60,888 nucleotides of DNA, taken from contig NZ_NJAG01000023.1 in assembly GCF_002872335.1 (NCBI RefSeq), positions 1 to 60,888 of the forward strand. Direction: 5' to 3'. The stretch is from Siphonobacter sp. BAB-5405 (GTDB taxonomy: Bacteria > Bacteroidota > Bacteroidia > Cytophagales > Spirosomataceae). The position numbers and the translations under genes were made by a program. The notes below the pieces were generated by a model. It was not told where the DNA came from. It saw only the letters and a program-made list of their open reading frames with translations, and did not search any database. Numbering within the stretch: position 1 is the stretch's first letter; every line of letters begins with the position of its first letter. This document shows, piece after piece, positions 34,881-43,751 of the stretch.

Positions 34881-35693
34881 ATGATGATTGAAGAGGATGA
34901 AATAACTATTTTGTTGAGTGATTTATTTGAATTATACGGATACGATTTTACGAATTATTCAAAAGCTTCTCTCAAACGACGAATCTTACGGCTGTGTTCG
35001 TTAGACAAGTTTCCCAGCTTTGCGGAACTTCGCTACCGAATCAAGTCCGATCCTACTTACCTGCAACGATTTGTAGAAGAAATTACGGTTAATGTAACCG
35101 AAATGTTCCGCGATCCTCAGTTTTATAAAACGCTGCGAACCGAGGTATTACCCAGCCTGGGTTCGAAGCCTTTTCTGCGAATCTGGCACGCGGGTTGTTC
35201 GACGGGCGAAGAGGTGTATTCCATGGCGATTTTGCTGAAAGAGCTGAATCTTCTGCACAAATCTTTACTATACGCCACTGATCTCAATCCAACGGTACTT
35301 GAAAAAGCCCGTAAGGGAATTTTTCCGTTACCGCACCTGAAACTATACTCCGAAAACTACATTGCATCGGGAGGAATTCATGACTTTTCTTCGTACTATA
35401 CCGCTCATTACGGGCAGGTAAAATTCAGGGAAGAACTGAGTGAAAAGATGATCTTTTCCACCCATAACTTGGTGTCGGATCGTTCGTTTAATGAATTTGA
35501 TTTAATTCTTTGCCGGAACGTCTTAATCTACTTCGATAAAGACTTGCAGGAGACGGTGTTACGCCTCTTTGATGAAAGTCTGGGATCGCTGGGGTATCTG
35601 GCTCTGGGCTCCAAGGAAACGCTGAAGTTTTCAAGCGTTGCTGCCCAGTACCGGCAGTTGAACCGAGAGAAAATATGGCGGAAAATTTATTAA
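34881..35693 (+). CDS. cheR: CheR-type protein-glutamate methyltransferase
   Basis: This 270-residue protein has the short helical CheR N-domain (YSKASLKRRILRL) and a Rossmann methyltransferase domain binding S-adenosylmethionine: IWHAGCSTGEEVYSMAI is the SAM loop, YATDLNPTVLEKA the acidic strand, and FDLILCRNVLIYF the conserved active-site region. It methylates glutamates on receptor-like coiled coils. No chemoreceptor is encoded here; the neighbouring hybrid kinase is the obvious candidate substrate. Start ATG 34881 (34884 also possible). It overlaps cheB by 19 bases. Confidence 0.9.
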   Translation: MMIEEDEITILLSDLFELYGYDFTNYSKASLKRRILRLCSLDKFPSFAELRYRIKSDPTYLQRFVEEITVNVTEMFRDPQFYKTLRTEVLPSLGSKPFLRIWHAGCSTGEEVYSMAILLKELNLLHKSLLYATDLNPTVLEKARKGIFPLPHLKLYSENYIASGGIHDFSSYYTAHYGQVKFREELSEKMIFSTHNLVSDRSFNEFDLILCRNVLIYFDKDLQETVLRLFDESLGSLGYLALGSKETLKFSSVAAQYRQLNREKIWRKIY

Positions 35694-36256
35694 CCCCTTC
35701 GCACCGGCTGGTCGTTATTGGCGGATCAATGGGTAGCATTGATGCGTTAATGAAGTTATTGCCTAATCTAAAGGTATCGGTGCCTTTTGCTCTGGTCATC
35801 GTATTGCATCGCAAAAGCTCCGTGGATTCGACATTGGCCGATTTGTTTGCCACCCGAACCCGGATTCCCATTCGCGAAGTAGAGGATAAAGACACGCTGG
35901 AAAAAGGAAATATTTACATTGCTCCGGCGGACTACCACCTGCTGATCGAACAGGAAATGATCTTTGCCCTGGATGCTTCGGAGAAAGTGAACTACAGTCG
36001 GCCTTCCCTCGATGTAACCTTCGAATCCGCAGCGGATACCTTTGGTTCGGCAACGGTGGGCGTGCTGCTTTCCGGGGCGAATGCTGACGGTACGGCTGGG
36101 CTGACGGCCATTAAAAAAGCGGGTGGCCTGACCATTGCCCAGCATCCGGAAACCGCACAGGCCCCATTTATGCCCCAGCACGCCATCACGCATACGGTCA
36201 TTGATTACATTTTCTCGATGGACGAACTGGCTGCTTACCTCAATTCCCTGGGCTAG
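35675..36256 (+). CDS. cheB: CheB-type methylesterase without receiver domain
   Basis: This 193-residue protein is only the catalytic half of CheB (the classical protein is about 350 residues with an N-terminal receiver). The catalytic triad is visible as Ser18 (IGGSMGS), His45 (VLHRKSS) and Asp138 (SGANADGTAGL). It would remove methyl groups or deamidate glutamines added on by the overlapping cheR's target. Lack of a receiver means its activity is not controlled by direct phosphorylation. Confidence 0.9.
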   Translation: MAENLLTPSHRLVVIGGSMGSIDALMKLLPNLKVSVPFALVIVLHRKSSVDSTLADLFATRTRIPIREVEDKDTLEKGNIYIAPADYHLLIEQEMIFALDASEKVNYSRPSLDVTFESAADTFGSATVGVLLSGANADGTAGLTAIKKAGGLTIAQHPETAQAPFMPQHAITHTVIDYIFSMDELAAYLNSLG

Positions 36257-36308
36257 GCAGAGCAAACACATTCCCGAAAAAATCAGGCACTACCGGAGAA
36301 CTAGCCCG

Positions 36309-36352
36309 GAAAAGTTTCCGCATATTCGTCCCGTAAACTTTTCTTTCTTTTC
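36309..36352 (+). terminator. Possible terminator after the signalling operon
   Basis: GAAAAGTTT (36309-36317) and AAACTTTTC (36335-36343) pair over nine positions with a 17-base loop, followed by TTTCTTTTC. The stem is AT-rich and runs to within a few bases of the esterase start, so termination may be partial. Confidence 0.4.
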
Positions 36353-36354
36353 GT

Positions 36355-37179
36355 ATGCGTACCCTTTGTACTCTTCTCCTGTTTTGTGTGTGGTTGGGTA
36401 AGGCTGAACGTAGCCAGGCCGCCAAAGTAGACACTGTCAATACCTACAGTGCCTCCATGAAAAAATCGATTAAAGCAGTCGTGATTACGCCGGACGCGTA
36501 TACCGCCGGGAAAGCCTTTCCGACGGTATACCTGTTGCATGGCTACAGCGGTAATTACAGCGACTGGGCCAAGAAAATGCCCACCATCGGGCAATGGGCT
36601 GATGCCTACCAGCAAATCATCGTGTGTCCAGATGGACAATTTTCGAGCTGGTATTTCGATAGCCCCGTGGATCCATCGTATAAGTACGAAACGTACGTAG
36701 CTACTGAATTAGTTAACTGGATTGATGAACATTACAAAACGCTAAAAGACCGTCAACACCGGGGTATTACGGGCCTGAGTATGGGTGGTCACGGAGCGTT
36801 GTATCTGGCCTTTCGGCATCAGGACGTGTTCGGTGTAGCGGGTAGTATGAGTGGCGGGGTCGATTTCAGGCCCTTTCCCAATAACTGGGACATTGCCAAA
36901 CGCTTAGGCACCTACGCTCAGGCTCCTGAAAAATGGGAGCAAAACACCGTCATTAATCTGGTGCATCTGCTGACGCCAAATTCCCTGGCACTGATTATTG
37001 ACTGCGGAAGTGAAGATTTCTTCTATCGGGTAAACTGCAATCTGCACGACAAACTGCTGGAGCGGAACATTCCCCATGACTTCATTAGTCGTCCCGGTGG
37101 TCACAATTGGCCGTACTGGAGCAATGCCCTGCCGTATCAGTTACTCTACATGCGGACGTACTTTGATCGGCAGAAGTAA
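36355..37179 (+). CDS. Secreted esterase of the esterase D / antigen 85 family
   Basis: In this 274-residue alpha/beta-hydrolase, residues 1-22 are a signal peptide (MRTLCTLLLFCVWLG then SQA). The fold markers are VYLLHGYSGN (oxyanion region), GLSMGGHG with nucleophile Ser142, DCGSEDFF with Asp221, and GGHNWPYW with His250. Exported relatives act as feruloyl or acetyl-xylan esterases or deacylases, so the substrate is open. It lies between the signalling operon and the convergent polysaccharide locus. Confidence 0.9.
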   Translation: MRTLCTLLLFCVWLGKAERSQAAKVDTVNTYSASMKKSIKAVVITPDAYTAGKAFPTVYLLHGYSGNYSDWAKKMPTIGQWADAYQQIIVCPDGQFSSWYFDSPVDPSYKYETYVATELVNWIDEHYKTLKDRQHRGITGLSMGGHGALYLAFRHQDVFGVAGSMSGGVDFRPFPNNWDIAKRLGTYAQAPEKWEQNTVINLVHLLTPNSLALIIDCGSEDFFYRVNCNLHDKLLERNIPHDFISRPGGHNWPYWSNALPYQLLYMRTYFDRQK

Positions 37180-37196
37180 GAACCCTGATAACAAAA

Positions 37197-37223
37197 AAAA
37201 CACCGGTGATGAGCCGGTGTTTT
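37197..37223. terminator. Bidirectional terminator between convergent genes
   Basis: AAAACACCGG and CCGGTGTTTT pair perfectly over ten positions around a seven-base loop, with A-rich sequence before and TTTTCG after. It sits between the stops at 37179 (plus) and 37237 (minus) and fits termination in both directions. Confidence 0.85.
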
Positions 37224-37236
37224 CGTTTCTGGAAAG

Positions 37237-38412
37237 CTAGTTTTCGTATACTTTCCGAAGGCGTTTGATCTTTTTAAGCCGGGCCTTGGCTTCGCGTTTG
37301 ATTTGCTTTTTCTGAGCCGTATCCGCCAGCGAAGGGTCAACGTAACCCACGCGGCGAATCAGCAGATAGCTCGCATAGTTGTAGGCAATAAACAAGCCTA
37401 CTAAAATCAGCAGGCTTTGATTCGTCGTGATGGAATGACGAATGAGCAGGAAAAAGCCCGTTAAACTAATCGTCAACCCACAAAGGGCACAAGTGGCCTG
37501 AAAGTGGCTGAGTCCCTGAGCCAGCAGAATGTGGTGCGTATGGTTTTTATCCGGAGTAAACGGAGAACGACCGTCCATGATCCGAATGATAAACACGCGA
37601 AGTGTATCGAAAATCGGTACGACCAGTACGACGATTGCCAGAATAGGGGCATCGAGAATGGCTCCGGCTCCCGTATTCAGGTGAATAAACTTAACGGCAA
37701 ATAGCGTCAATACAAAGCCCAGAATCAACGAGCCCGTATCACCCATGAAAATCTTACTGGTCCGGGAAAAGTTAAAGCGTATAAACCCGAGTAAAGACCC
37801 CGATAGAGAAGCCGCCAGAATGGCCAGCGGATACTGGGCATTCAACAGGAACCAGGATCCAAAAATCATCGAAGCAATCAATCCAATGCCGCCCGCTAGA
37901 CCGTCAATCCCATCAATCAAATTGATCGCATTTGTAAGGGCAATGAAGATAAAGACCGTGAGTAATACGCTAATCAGGTAAGGAATCTGGTGAATACCCA
38001 AAATTCCAAAGAAATCGTTGATTCGTAAATCCGCACCAATGATGACCAGAGCCGAGGCGAAAATCTGGGCCAGCATCTTTTTCATGGGAGCAATCACCAG
38101 AATATCATCTTTAACTCCCGTGAAAAAGAGAATGATGATACCGGCAATGGCTAAGTGGTGCAGATGTGTCTCACCATCGGGCTGCCAGAGAAAGTAGCCG
38201 ATCATGGTACCGGCAAAAATGGCAATACCACCCAGCGTGGGCGTTCTGTTGGAGTGAGCACTCCGGGCTTCGGGTTCCTTCATCAGGTTACGGAGCCGGG
38301 AAATGTTTATAATGACTGGAATTGCTTCAACCGTAAGCCAACATGCGGCAAGGAGGGAAATGATGACCTGAACAAATGCTTCGTTCAGGAATTGACGTAA
38401 CGCTGTTATCAT
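37237..38412 (-). CDS. WecA/TagO-like undecaprenyl-phosphate sugar-1-phosphate transferase
   Basis: This 391-residue polytopic protein belongs to the MraY/WecA family. The family's acidic motifs are visible as GVKDD, NLIDGIDGLAGG and FMGDTGS, and the C-terminal cytoplasmic loop has PDKNHTHHILL. It transfers a HexNAc-1-phosphate from a UDP-sugar to undecaprenyl phosphate and thus starts a lipid-linked polysaccharide at the inner membrane. It is the last gene of the minus-strand locus but has its own promoter-like sequence 180 bases upstream, in keeping with a shared initiating role. Confidence 0.9.
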   Translation of the reverse strand: MITALRQFLNEAFVQVIISLLAACWLTVEAIPVIINISRLRNLMKEPEARSAHSNRTPTLGGIAIFAGTMIGYFLWQPDGETHLHHLAIAGIIILFFTGVKDDILVIAPMKKMLAQIFASALVIIGADLRINDFFGILGIHQIPYLISVLLTVFIFIALTNAINLIDGIDGLAGGIGLIASMIFGSWFLLNAQYPLAILAASLSGSLLGFIRFNFSRTSKIFMGDTGSLILGFVLTLFAVKFIHLNTGAGAILDAPILAIVVLVVPIFDTLRVFIIRIMDGRSPFTPDKNHTHHILLAQGLSHFQATCALCGLTISLTGFFLLIRHSITTNQSLLILVGLFIAYNYASYLLIRRVGYVDPSLADTAQKKQIKREAKARLKKIKRLRKVYEN

Positions 38413-38594
38413 ACCGTTTGACTCAATACAGTTGGTTCGATCAAGTATGGCGGGTGGGCTCTGCCAGGTACTTCTACTAGGGACTTCACCAAAAATCTGT
38501 TAAAACTACTAATCAAAACGTAGCCTTTCACCATTTGTCTAGATTTATAACGTATAAAGTTGATAAAAGCTGACAAAGGGCTGCCCATCGGTAA

Positions 38595-38624
38595 CAAACC
38601 TACCAAAGATATACCGAGCGGCAA
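38595..38624 (-). promoter_or_regulatory. Bacteroidota-type promoter for the WecA-like gene
   Basis: On the minus strand TTG (38624-38622), a 19-base spacer and TAGGTTTG (38602-38595) match the Bacteroidetes -33/-7 consensus TTTG/TAnnTTTG. The predicted start of transcription leaves a leader of about 175 bases before the ATG at 38412. It is the only full match I found in the window. Confidence 0.55.
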
Positions 38625-38641
38625 TACATACGTCTGGACAC

Positions 38642-39205
38642 TTACTCAATGACCCGGGTGCGTACTTTTGCGGCTGGATTTCCCCGATAAATCCCATACG
38701 CTTCCAGATTAGTCGTTGCTACCGAGCCTACCGCTAACATGGCATGGGAAAAACAGGTGACTCCCGGGCATACAATCGACTTGGCACCAATCCACACGCC
38801 AGCTTCGAGGGTGATGGGGGCGGTCATCAGGTCAAAGCGGGAGGATTTGTAATTATGATTGCCACAAAGTAACATGGCTCCCTGCGACAGACAGGCATTG
38901 GAACCGATGCGAACCTGTACCAGATTGTCGATCCACACTTCTTCGCCAATCCAGACGTAATCGCCTACTTCCAAAAGCCAAGGGAACTTAATATTCACAC
39001 TGGGCTTGATCATGACCCCGGTACCAATCGTTGCCCCAAACTTACGTAAGATCCAGATTTTCAGACTTACCGGTATGGGCCAGTTACTGGCGAATAGCAA
39101 GGCATTGATTACAAACCAGAGACGATTCCGCCAGCTTTTGCTGGAGTACTGCGGCAGTTGCTGGTAACGGGACAGATCAACGCTTCCCGAGTACGTCTTT
39201 TCCAT
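38642..39205 (-). CDS. WcaF-like hexapeptide-repeat acetyltransferase
   Basis: This 187-residue protein has the left-handed beta-helix acyltransferase pattern: GATIGTGVMIKPSVNIKFPW, VWIGEEVWIDNL, CLSQGAMLLCGNHNY with the catalytic-type His, and a closing YGIYRGNPAAKVRTR. It is closest to WcaF-type colanic-acid acetyltransferases that use acetyl-CoA to O-acetylate a lipid-linked oligosaccharide. Its start overlaps the end of the upstream GT2 gene by 29 bases. Confidence 0.9.
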   Translation of the reverse strand: MEKTYSGSVDLSRYQQLPQYSSKSWRNRLWFVINALLFASNWPIPVSLKIWILRKFGATIGTGVMIKPSVNIKFPWLLEVGDYVWIGEEVWIDNLVQVRIGSNACLSQGAMLLCGNHNYKSSRFDLMTAPITLEAGVWIGAKSIVCPGVTCFSHAMLAVGSVATTNLEAYGIYRGNPAAKVRTRVIE

Positions 39206-40121
39206 ATTCGGTTAGAAAAAATTGAGCGATGCCTTCCTTCGAGGTCCCCGCCCGGTGATATACTTCAAAAATTTTGGCGTCGACCAGAAATCGGTACCAG
39301 AAGCCCTGTAAAAAGTGCCAGACGATTCCACGTTTGCCGTCCAGAAATCCCATCTTGAAGAAGTACCGAAACAGGAAGTACAGGAAGGGCCGTGTAAACA
39401 GGGGCAAACTGGCGTATTTGATCTTCAGGTAACGTTTCCGCTGTTCCTGCGTACCAAAGAGTTTAGGGGTGACGATTTCGACGTTTCCGAAATCATACTT
39501 TACATTGAGCAGATCAATGGCCTCCCGAATGGCGTACAGATTGTGTTTCTGCGTCCACCAGGTCAGGTTATTCAGGTTATGATCGACGAGATCGTGCTTC
39601 ATCCGGGCCGTTTCACCTTCAGAAAGCTTGATGTGTTCGTCCATCCATAATTCTTCGCAGTGACCTTTCCCACTTCGCCAGATTCGCAGAAGCCAGGTGG
39701 GATAGTAGCCGCCGTAACGAATCCACTGATCCATGAACATCACCCGCCGTTTGATGTACAGACCCGAAACTGAAGCGGGAAGCGTCGGTAAGGTTTGTCG
39801 GATTTCCTGAGCAAGTTCGGGCAGAATGTATTCGTCGGCGTCCATCCGCATGAGCCACTCCGTCTGATACGGGCAGTGCTGAATGCCAAAATTGAACTGA
39901 TTGGCGTAGTTGACCCAGGGATTTTGAACGACCCGGGCACCCAATGCAGTCGCTAGTGCGACGGTACGATCCGTCGATCCGGAGTCAACGATGAAAATTT
40001 TATCCGTGACGAGCAACAGGCTTTTCAAACAACGTTCAATGTGTTTCTCCTCATTGAATGTCAGTAATATGACCGTCAGATCCGGAACGGTAGGAGACAG
40101 GGGTAACGGAGTAGGGGTCAT
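39177..40121 (-). CDS. GT2 glycosyltransferase (WaaE/KdtX-like)
   Basis: The ATG at 40121 gives 314 residues and avoids the 41-base overlap that the longer frame (to 40178) would have with the upstream gene. It is a GT-A enzyme: LTVILLTFNEEKHIERCLKS, VDSGSTDRTVALA and MRMDADEYIL with the metal-binding DxD-type acids. The motif set is that of the LPS-core beta-1,4-glucosyltransferase subgroup, but the sugar is not predictable. Cytoplasmic face of the inner membrane. Confidence 0.85.
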   Translation of the reverse strand: MTPTPLPLSPTVPDLTVILLTFNEEKHIERCLKSLLLVTDKIFIVDSGSTDRTVALATALGARVVQNPWVNYANQFNFGIQHCPYQTEWLMRMDADEYILPELAQEIRQTLPTLPASVSGLYIKRRVMFMDQWIRYGGYYPTWLLRIWRSGKGHCEELWMDEHIKLSEGETARMKHDLVDHNLNNLTWWTQKHNLYAIREAIDLLNVKYDFGNVEIVTPKLFGTQEQRKRYLKIKYASLPLFTRPFLYFLFRYFFKMGFLDGKRGIVWHFLQGFWYRFLVDAKIFEVYHRAGTSKEGIAQFFLTEYGKDVLGKR

Positions 40122-40137
40122 GGGAAAAAGGATACAA

Positions 40138-41277
40138 CTACAGAATAGATTCGAAGGCCCGATACAATCGGGTAGCAACCTTTTTAATGTCGGCTACGTC
40201 ACGGGCAAAAGTCTGACCTTTAGCGGCCAGTTGCAAACGATACACCGGATCGTCGATCAGGCGTCGCAGGCCACGTTCCACGTCGCTTACGTCGTGCGTG
40301 ACCAGCTCGGCGGCGTGATTTTGTTTGAGTAAATGACCAAAGCCAATCCGGTCGGTAGTCAGTACTGCCGTGCCGCAAACCATTGCTTCCAGAGCCGCCA
40401 GTGAAAAACTTTCCGAATACGTGGGCAGAGCAAAAACGTCAGCGTCTACAATAGCTTCGAGTTTATCGGTACCCGTCAGCATGCCGGTCAGAATGATTTG
40501 CTGGCTCAGTTGATGTTTTTGAATAAAATCAGTAACGTAGGACAGGTAGCCATCATCCGGACCCGTAATGCACAAACGGGCTTCGGGATAGGTTTTAAGC
40601 AGATTTTGGAAGGCCGGTAGTAGTAGATTCAGTCCCTTCTTGACATTGATGCGGCTCAGGAAAAGAATCAGCGGTACCTGCTCGGCAATACCGAATTTCT
40701 TCCGAAAAATACCTTTTGCCGGTAATTGATCATAATCAGAAAGAAGCATCCCGTTGTTAATCATCACCACATGCGGGTGCGTGTGCCCGAGGTAACGCTT
40801 CAAATCTTCCTCTTCATCGGGATTGTGTACCTGAATCAGATCGCACTGAGCCACGTATTTTCGCTGAAAAAGAGCGGAAATGAGCTGTTTCTTCCAGCCC
40901 GATTTTTGCATCGCCCAGCGGTCAAGCGTACCGTGGACGGTGAATACTTTCTTCGCTTTCGACCGTACCCAGAAAGGCACCCAACCCGCAAAGTGAAAGG
41001 GGCCGTGGATGTGAACAATGTCGTATTCGTGGGCATGTTGCCGGTAGTAGCGGTACAATTCAGGCGAAAACTCGGGAATAAACCGGGCCAGCCAATGCCG
41101 TTTGGTTGTAACGACTTTCGCTCCTTCGGGAATGATATAGAGCCGTTCTCCTTCCGACAAGGGCGTAAGAATGGTGACTTCGGCTCCCAACTGAATCTGT
41201 ACGTTGGTATGATCATAAATCACCTTCGCCGGTCCACCAATTTCCCAGGAATACCCACACAGATTTAATATTTTCAT
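40138..41277 (-). CDS. GT4 glycosyltransferase
   Basis: This 379-residue GT-B enzyme opens MKILNLCGYSWEIGGPAKVI and contains FTVHGTLDRWAM, ILFLSRINVKKGLNLLLPAF and the donor-site motif SESFSLAALEAMVCGTAVL. Its ATG overlaps the stop of the upstream GT4 gene (ATGA at 41277-41274), indicating translational coupling. It builds one linkage of the polysaccharide repeat. Confidence 0.9.
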   Translation of the reverse strand: MKILNLCGYSWEIGGPAKVIYDHTNVQIQLGAEVTILTPLSEGERLYIIPEGAKVVTTKRHWLARFIPEFSPELYRYYRQHAHEYDIVHIHGPFHFAGWVPFWVRSKAKKVFTVHGTLDRWAMQKSGWKKQLISALFQRKYVAQCDLIQVHNPDEEEDLKRYLGHTHPHVVMINNGMLLSDYDQLPAKGIFRKKFGIAEQVPLILFLSRINVKKGLNLLLPAFQNLLKTYPEARLCITGPDDGYLSYVTDFIQKHQLSQQIILTGMLTGTDKLEAIVDADVFALPTYSESFSLAALEAMVCGTAVLTTDRIGFGHLLKQNHAAELVTHDVSDVERGLRRLIDDPVYRLQLAAKGQTFARDVADIKKVATRLYRAFESIL

Positions 41278-42422
41278 GAATTCGCTGCTGATAAAATTCG
41301 TTGGTAACCCTGCCAGATTTCCTTGGCTACCCGCGTGATGTTAAACGGTGCAATCAGTTGCAGGGAGTGTTGACCCATGCGGGTCCGGTCGGCATCGTTT
41401 TGCTGAACGAAAGACTGCATCAGAGAGGCTAGTTCGCGTTCGTTGCGGGGGTCAAACGTATAACCGTTTTTCCCTTCCTGCACCAGATCATTCACACAAC
41501 CGCATTGGGACGAAACCAGAACGGGAAGCCCGCAAACCATTGCTTCGTTCACAACCAGTCCCCAGGGTTCAAAGTAACTGGGTAAAATCAAGGCATCCGC
41601 TAAAGCCAGGTACGCTGGAATCCGGTCCCACGGTTGTCCACCCATCCAACGAACGCCCGCCTGATTTTCTACCTGAGATCTCAAGGGGCCGTCGCCTACG
41701 ATGAGCAATTCCCACTCGTGAGCCTGCGGTTCATTCGCCTTCAGCCAAGCAAAGGCCTTCAGCAAGGTGGGAAGATTTTTCTCATCGGCCAACCGGCCTA
41801 CGAAAACAAACTGATGCGGGGCCAGTCCCTGTGTTTGACGTAAGTCTTCCCGCTGGGCGTAGGCCTGCGTATAAACCGATTGAATCACCGCCTCGTTTAC
41901 TACGGCCGCGTGTTGCGTTAGCAGTTGCCGGGGCTGAGCTCCCAGACGCAATACGTACTGAGCGGAGGAAGAGCCAAAATTGATGAAGCCGTCGAACTGA
42001 CGAATAATGTACTCTTTGATTCGTTCTTTGACACCCGCACGGGCTCCATCTTTTTCACTAGATTCATTGCTCAAGACTAGGGCAATCCCGCGTAGTCGGC
42101 AGTACATCATGACAACCCAGTACGCAGGGTCGTAATAGCCGGATAAGTTGACCACATCAGGTTTGAAACGGCGAATGGCCCGTACTAACCCCTGCACTTT
42201 TTTAGCCAGGGTTAGCGTATGCAAGGGACCTTCGTGGAGCAATTCGTAGGGGTAGTCATGGGTAATGGCACCGGCTTTACCCAACTGCTGGTATTTGCTT
42301 TCCGACTCGGCCAGTTGCACGACCAGAAACGCCGATTGGGACGGGCACTGACGAGCCAATTCTGAAAACAAAGCTGCCTTGTAATGAGACCACAAAATGT
42401 TATGAACTACAAGTACTCGCAT
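41274..42422 (-). CDS. GT4 glycosyltransferase
   Basis: This 382-residue GT-B protein has N-terminal MRVLVVHNILWSHYKAALF, FVFVGRLADEKNLPTLLKAF mid-protein, and FEPWGLVVNEAMVCGLPVLV as the E-x7-E donor motif. It is separated from the polymerase gene by three bases and coupled to the next GT4 gene by a four-base overlap. The donor sugar cannot be told from sequence. Confidence 0.9.
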   Translation of the reverse strand: MRVLVVHNILWSHYKAALFSELARQCPSQSAFLVVQLAESESKYQQLGKAGAITHDYPYELLHEGPLHTLTLAKKVQGLVRAIRRFKPDVVNLSGYYDPAYWVVMMYCRLRGIALVLSNESSEKDGARAGVKERIKEYIIRQFDGFINFGSSSAQYVLRLGAQPRQLLTQHAAVVNEAVIQSVYTQAYAQREDLRQTQGLAPHQFVFVGRLADEKNLPTLLKAFAWLKANEPQAHEWELLIVGDGPLRSQVENQAGVRWMGGQPWDRIPAYLALADALILPSYFEPWGLVVNEAMVCGLPVLVSSQCGCVNDLVQEGKNGYTFDPRNERELASLMQSFVQQNDADRTRMGQHSLQLIAPFNITRVAKEIWQGYQRILSAANS

Positions 42423-42425
42423 ACG

Positions 42426-43745
42426 TTAAGCAACAGGAGCCAGTTTCTGGGCTTTGGGTACGGGCTTCGCGTCCGCGACATCTTTTTCAAAGTTCATGAA
42501 GCGGGCCATTAATAAGAATGGATAAATGAAAGTAGTATCATTCGGTTGTCCCTGTGAGAATACCGAAACCGTAATGGGAATGAATACAAAGCCTAAGAAA
42601 GTCGAAAAAGGACTGATAACCGATCGTATACTTTTGTAACACTCCTTGACAATTTCGATGACAGATTTACCGAAGAAATAAATACCGGCGAGTCCGTAAT
42701 TGTACATCGATTCAAGAATGGGGAAGTCCATATAAATAGCCCGGTATCCATTGCCCAGAATTAATGAAAGCGGATTATAGAATAACGTATTCTTGAATGT
42801 ATTAAACGAAATAACCCGTTGTAAAGCGGAATAATCGGCTACTTCATCCGCATCCGCACCCTGCACACTGGTTTCAAAAACGTCCAGGAATTTCTGGAAA
42901 AACGTTTCCGATATCCCAATCAGCAGGTTTATAAAATCCATCCGGCTGATTTTGTAAATGACGTAATAAACGACAACCAGCAGGATGATCAGGTTGCCGG
43001 GTTTAAAGACAGTACTGGCAATTCGCTTTAAATTACTGAGCTTGAAGTGAAAAAAAAGCAGTACGCCCAGCGACAATAGAACGGAGAGTAGCGTAGAACG
43101 ACTTTGCGTCAAGATTACCGTTACCAGCGAAGCGAAAAAGTTAACCAGAGCCAGTAATTTGTAAAGAATATTCTCTTTCGTAAGGAATAATAAGATGGCC
43201 GAGCCAATAACGCCAAAGAACCCATTACGGGCAAACACGTGCGGATTGCCGCCGTATTCATCATCAAAATAAATGGAAGCCCGGGCTCCCACAACGTAAA
43301 AGGGGTTGGTAAGCAGGGAATAAAAGAGCCCTAGGTTTCCCAGAAATATAAATAAAATAAAGACGGGCAAGGCGTGATCTTTTACTTCATCCGGCGTACT
43401 AATGAGCAGGAAACAAAAAGCAAAAGACATCGCGTAGTTAATCAGCTCGCGGGAGAGCGAACTACCACCCGGGTTGATGATAAACAGATAAAAAATACAA
43501 AGACCAATCCAGCCCAGAACGGGTACCGCAATCTTTTGATTAAGACTATAATACTTTCTGAAAAGGGTCTTGGGAATCATCAGCAACAGGCCCAACGCCA
43601 GACAGATGGCCGTAAAAACGGACGACTGGGGAGCTAATTTGAGTCCATCCCGTAGGAAGAAAATGATGGGATAGCCCATGGAGAATAAGGCAATCCCCAA
43701 AGCCATCCTCTTGTATTGGAAACCTTCAAACAGGCTTTTAAACAT
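42426..43745 (-). CDS. Wzy-like O-antigen polymerase / ligase family protein
   Basis: A very hydrophobic 439-residue protein with about ten predicted membrane segments and a larger extracytoplasmic loop (about residues 285-345). A segment rich in Arg/Ser after a membrane helix (LTQSRSTLLSVLLSLGVLLF) is typical of the O-antigen polymerase/ligase (Wzy_C/WaaL) family. It would polymerise lipid-linked repeat units in the periplasm or ligate them to an acceptor. Its presence in a locus with an ABC exporter is notable. Confidence 0.8.
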   Translation of the reverse strand: MFKSLFEGFQYKRMALGIALFSMGYPIIFFLRDGLKLAPQSSVFTAICLALGLLLMIPKTLFRKYYSLNQKIAVPVLGWIGLCIFYLFIINPGGSSLSRELINYAMSFAFCFLLISTPDEVKDHALPVFILFIFLGNLGLFYSLLTNPFYVVGARASIYFDDEYGGNPHVFARNGFFGVIGSAILLFLTKENILYKLLALVNFFASLVTVILTQSRSTLLSVLLSLGVLLFFHFKLSNLKRIASTVFKPGNLIILLVVVYYVIYKISRMDFINLLIGISETFFQKFLDVFETSVQGADADEVADYSALQRVISFNTFKNTLFYNPLSLILGNGYRAIYMDFPILESMYNYGLAGIYFFGKSVIEIVKECYKSIRSVISPFSTFLGFVFIPITVSVFSQGQPNDTTFIYPFLLMARFMNFEKDVADAKPVPKAQKLAPVA

Positions 43746-43751
43746 TGCTTC

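Noticed and set aside
29253-36256. Classical chemotaxis operon
   Set aside because: There is no chemoreceptor, CheA or CheW; only CheR, CheB and receiver proteins occur with ordinary sensor kinases.
40726-41268. 180-codon plus-strand open frame
   Set aside because: Fully antisense to a well-supported GT4 gene.
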